From: Burkholderiaceae bacterium
GTDB taxonomy: Bacteria; Pseudomonadota; Gammaproteobacteria; Burkholderiales; Burkholderiaceae_A
Length of the DNA: 64,000 nt
NCBI GenBank assembly: GCA_018882785.1
Contig: VERI01000005.1
Coordinates: 1-64,000 of the forward strand
Direction: 5' to 3'
The position numbers were made by a program, and so were the translations under genes. Positions within the stretch are counted from its first letter, which is position 1. Each line of letters opens with the position of its first letter. Below, one piece after another: positions 61,343 through 64,000 of this stretch. The notes beneath the pieces are model-generated. The model saw only the letters and a program-made list of their open reading frames with translations, did no database searches and was not told where the DNA came from.

Positions 61343-61824
61343 CAACCGTAAATCCCCCCTCCGCCGCACAGTCACGCACAAAACTGCATGTGTATACATC
61401 CCCATCACCTGCCCTGCTTCTTCGCGTGGTGCGGTATCTCTGCAGTCAACAGATTGCAGTAGAGGTCGGCAAGAATTTTGTAAAGTTTCCCCGCGCAGAG
61501 CCCCGTGGCGATGACGCAGCAGCCGCTCTGAAGGCAATGGGATTTCGAGTGCTGACCAGCATGGATCAGTTTGATCCCGATACCGATGCCAATATGGGTG
61601 AACGGTGTGCTCCGCTGTTGGCTGAAGAGCAGGCCCCCAAGGGCCATGTACATGGGCCGGACTGCGGTCATGATCACGCGGGCCATGTGCACGGACCCGA
61701 CTGCGGCCACGATCACCATCACGGCAAACATGGCGATCACAGCCATGACCATAAGCATGATCACGACCACGACCATGAGCATGACCACGGTCACAGCCAC
61801 GGCCACCGCGGACATCAGCACTGA
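61339..61824 (+). CDS. Histidine-rich protein of unknown function
   Basis: 161 aa; soluble N-terminal part, then GHVHGPDCGHDHAGHVHGPDCGHDHHHGKHGDHSHDHKHDHDHDHEHDHGHSHGHRGHQH; start overlaps upstream stop (ATGA), stop overlaps uvrA ATG. Confidence 0.85.
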   Translation: MTTVNPPSAAQSRTKLHVYTSPSPALLLRVVRYLCSQQIAVEVGKNFVKFPRAEPRGDDAAAALKAMGFRVLTSMDQFDPDTDANMGERCAPLLAEEQAPKGHVHGPDCGHDHAGHVHGPDCGHDHHHGKHGDHSHDHKHDHDHDHEHDHGHSHGHRGHQH

Positions 61825-64000
61825 TGATTCGCATTCGTGGCGCCCGGCAAAACAACCTCAAAAATATTGATCTTGACCTCCCCGCCGGGGAGATGATTGT
61901 TGTGACCGGGGTCTCTGGCTCCGGTAAGAGCTCTCTGGTCTTTGACACCCTCTATGCAGAAGGGCAGCGGCGCTATGTCGAAACCTTCTCGGCCTATGCG
62001 CGACAGTTTCTTGATCGGATGGACAAGCCACAGGTGGATCGCATTGAGGGCGTACCGCCGGCAATAGCGATTGATCAGACCAATCCGGTGCGCACCTCGC
62101 GCTCGACCGTGGGCACCATGACCGAGCTCACCGATCACTTTAAGCTGATGTTCGCAAGGCTTGCAGAGCTGCGCTGCAAATCGTGCGGACAACCAGTCAA
62201 GCGCCAGACGGCCCAAGGCATCAGCATGCTGATTCTGGCCGGCGTGCCCGAATCACGGGTCGAGATCAGCTTTCCTATTCATGCGCCGGAATCTCTGCCG
62301 GATGAACAGATTCAAGCCTGGCTCTCCGCACAGGGCTTCACCAAGATTCAGTCACGCAGCCAGGACACGCTATACGTGATTCAGGATCGGCTTGTGCTTC
62401 GGGCCGATACCGCGCGTGATCGCATCAACGACTCCGTGGAGGCTGCGCTACGGCATGGCCATGGCCGCTGCCGCGTCCTCATTGGCACCCAACAGCACGA
62501 CTTCACCAGCAGCCTTTCCTGTGGCAGCTGCAAGGTCCAGTACAACGAGCCGCGGCCGGCGCTGTTCTCGTTTAACTCGCCGATTGGCGCATGTGATACC
62601 TGTCGTGGTTTTGGGCGTGTGATCGGTATTGATCCGGGACTGGTCATTCCTGATGAACAGAAAAGCCTTTCTCAAGGCGCGGTAAAGCCATGGCAGACAA
62701 ACGCCTATCACGACTGCCAGAAGGAATTGGTAAAGCATGCCCAGAAACGCGGCGTACCAATTGATACACCGTTTGTAAAACTCTCCGCCAAACACAAGGC
62801 CTGGGTATTTGAGGGAGACGATGACTGGTCGGGTGACTGGAACCGACAGTGGTACGGCGTAAACCGGTTCTTTGAGTACCTGGAGAGCAAAGCCTACAAG
62901 ATGCATGTACGTGTACTGCTGTCTCGCTACCGCAGCTACACCGAATGCCATTCATGTAAAGGCGCGCGTCTAAAGCCCGAGGCCTTACTATGGACCATGC
63001 ATGGCAAGACCATCCACGATGTCATGCTCCTGCCGATAGCCGACGCGCTGTCATGGGTGCGAACGGCCAGTACCCAGGAAAAGCAGGCCCCATCTGCCCG
63101 TGGGGGCGCCGAGCAGGCCGCCAGCGATGTGGTCACAAAAGAGATTCTCTCCAGGCTACAGTTCTTGTCGGATGTCGGCCTGGGCTACCTGACACTTGAT
63201 CGGCAATCCCGCACGCTCTCGGGTGGAGAAGTCCAGCGTATTAATCTGACGACTGCCCTGGGCACCTCGCTGGTCAACACGCTATTTGTGCTGGATGAAC
63301 CATCGATTGGACTTCACCCACGCGACCTGCATCGGATCATCAAGGTCATGCATCAGCTTCGCGATGCAGGCAACACCCTGGTGGTGGTTGAGCATGATCC
63401 ACTGGTGATGCAGGCAGCCGATCGCATCATCGATATCGGGCCCGGGCCCGGCGAGCATGGCGGATCTATTCTGTTTAATGGTACTTATCCGAAGCTACTC
63501 GCCGCCAAGACCCTCACCGCGAAATATCTCAATGGTGAGCTAAACGTGAGCCCACCGGCTGCAGCCGTCAGTCCCCACGGATCGCGGCAGTTGGTAATTA
63601 CCGGCGTGCGCGCAAACAACCTTCGTGCAATCGACGTCTCTATTCCACTTGGCCAGCTGGTCTGTGTCACAGGCGTCTCTGGTAGCGGCAAATCAACCCT
63701 GGTTCAAGATGTGCTGTATCCCGCAATGTGCAAGGCAAAAGGCAAGCCGACCGAGGCACCCGGTGCCTTTGACAGGCTGACGGGGGCTGATCTGATTCAT
63801 GATGTCGTGCTCGTCGATCAATCTCCGATCGGCAAGACCACACGATCTAACCCCGTGGTCTATGTCGGAGCCTTTGATGCAATTCGTCAGCGGTTTGCCG
63901 AGCTGCCCCAGGCCAAACAGCGCAACTACACGCCGGGCACCTTTAGCTTTAACGCAGGCGATGGCCGCTGCCCAAGCTGCGGGGGCAATGGCTTTGAACA
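61824..64000 (+). CDS. uvrA: Excinuclease ABC subunit A (UvrA family), truncated by window end; divergent from canonical UvrA
   Basis: Hand translation: MIRIRGARQNNLKNIDLDLPAGEMIVVTGVSGSGKSSLVFDTLYAEGQRRYVETFSAYARQFLDRMDKPQVDRIEGVPPAIAIDQ...LSCGSCKVQYNEPRPALFSFNSPIGACDTCRG...LSGGEVQRINL...GVSGSGKSTLVQDVLYPAM. Confidence 0.94.
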   Translation, partial: MIRIRGARQNNLKNIDLDLPAGEMIVVTGVSGSGKSSLVFDTLYAEGQRRYVETFSAYARQFLDRMDKPQVDRIEGVPPAIAIDQTNPVRTSRSTVGTMTELTDHFKLMFARLAELRCKSCGQPVKRQTAQGISMLILAGVPESRVEISFPIHAPESLPDEQIQAWLSAQGFTKIQSRSQDTLYVIQDRLVLRADTARDRINDSVEAALRHGHGRCRVLIGTQQHDFTSSLSCGSCKVQYNEPRPALFSFNSPIGACDTCRGFGRVIGIDPGLVIPDEQKSLSQGAVKPWQTNAYHDCQKELVKHAQKRGVPIDTPFVKLSAKHKAWVFEGDDDWSGDWNRQWYGVNRFFEYLESKAYKMHVRVLLSRYRSYTECHSCKGARLKPEALLWTMHGKTIHDVMLLPIADALSWVRTASTQEKQAPSARGGAEQAASDVVTKEILSRLQFLSDVGLGYLTLDRQSRTLSGGEVQRINLTTALGTSLVNTLFVLDEPSIGLHPRDLHRIIKVMHQLRDAGNTLVVVEHDPLVMQAADRIIDIGPGPGEHGGSILFNGTYPKLLAAKTLTAKYLNGELNVSPPAAAVSPHGSRQLVITGVRANNLRAIDVSIPLGQLVCVTGVSGSGKSTLVQDVLYPAMCKAKGKPTEAPGAFDRLTGADLIHDVVLVDQSPIGKTTRSNPVVYVGAFDAIRQRFAELPQAKQRNYTPGTFSFNAGDGRCPSCGGNGFE

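Noticed and set aside
61400-61870. Several overlapping ORFs on both strands across the His-rich region (for example 61289..61948 - and 61405..61821 -)
   Set aside because: Low-complexity H/D codon repeats read well in many frames; only the + strand 61339..61824 ORF has start/stop coupling with neighbours.

Overview
The window is about 64 kb of a betaproteobacterial, probably Burkholderiales-like, chromosome. Lineage is inferred from gene content and order: rpsP-rimM-trmD-rplS, etfBA, purA-hisZ-hflC-hflK-hflX-hfq-der-bamB-hisS-ispG-rlmN-ndk, oxyR next to recG, ispH-fkpB, rpmB-rpmG, polA and glnS. Most of it is densely packed housekeeping genes on the minus strand. There are three tRNAs: Leu(CAG), Arg(CCT) and Thr(CGT). 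Accessory content is limited: (i) a tightly coupled ten-gene Tad/Flp-type pilus operon at 43.6-53.9 kb with an unusual composition: an FHA domain fused to the TadA/CpaF ATPase, several predicted E+5 prepilins, a DUF192-like gene, one orphan gene, and no prepilin peptidase, TadZ, TadD or RcpB in the locus; (ii) a VapBC-like RHH/PIN toxin-antitoxin pair with a perfect inverted-repeat operator (24.7-25.4 kb); (iii) a 53-bp tandem repeat plus an inverted copy between converging genes (6.5-6.73 kb); (iv) a His-rich small ORF translationally coupled between a quinone oxidoreductase gene and an atypical UvrA gene (61.3 kb onward). No CRISPR array, prophage, transposase or rRNA operon was seen. The best candidate for something under-described is the Tad variant. 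All functional calls come from motif recognition by eye; no database search was run.
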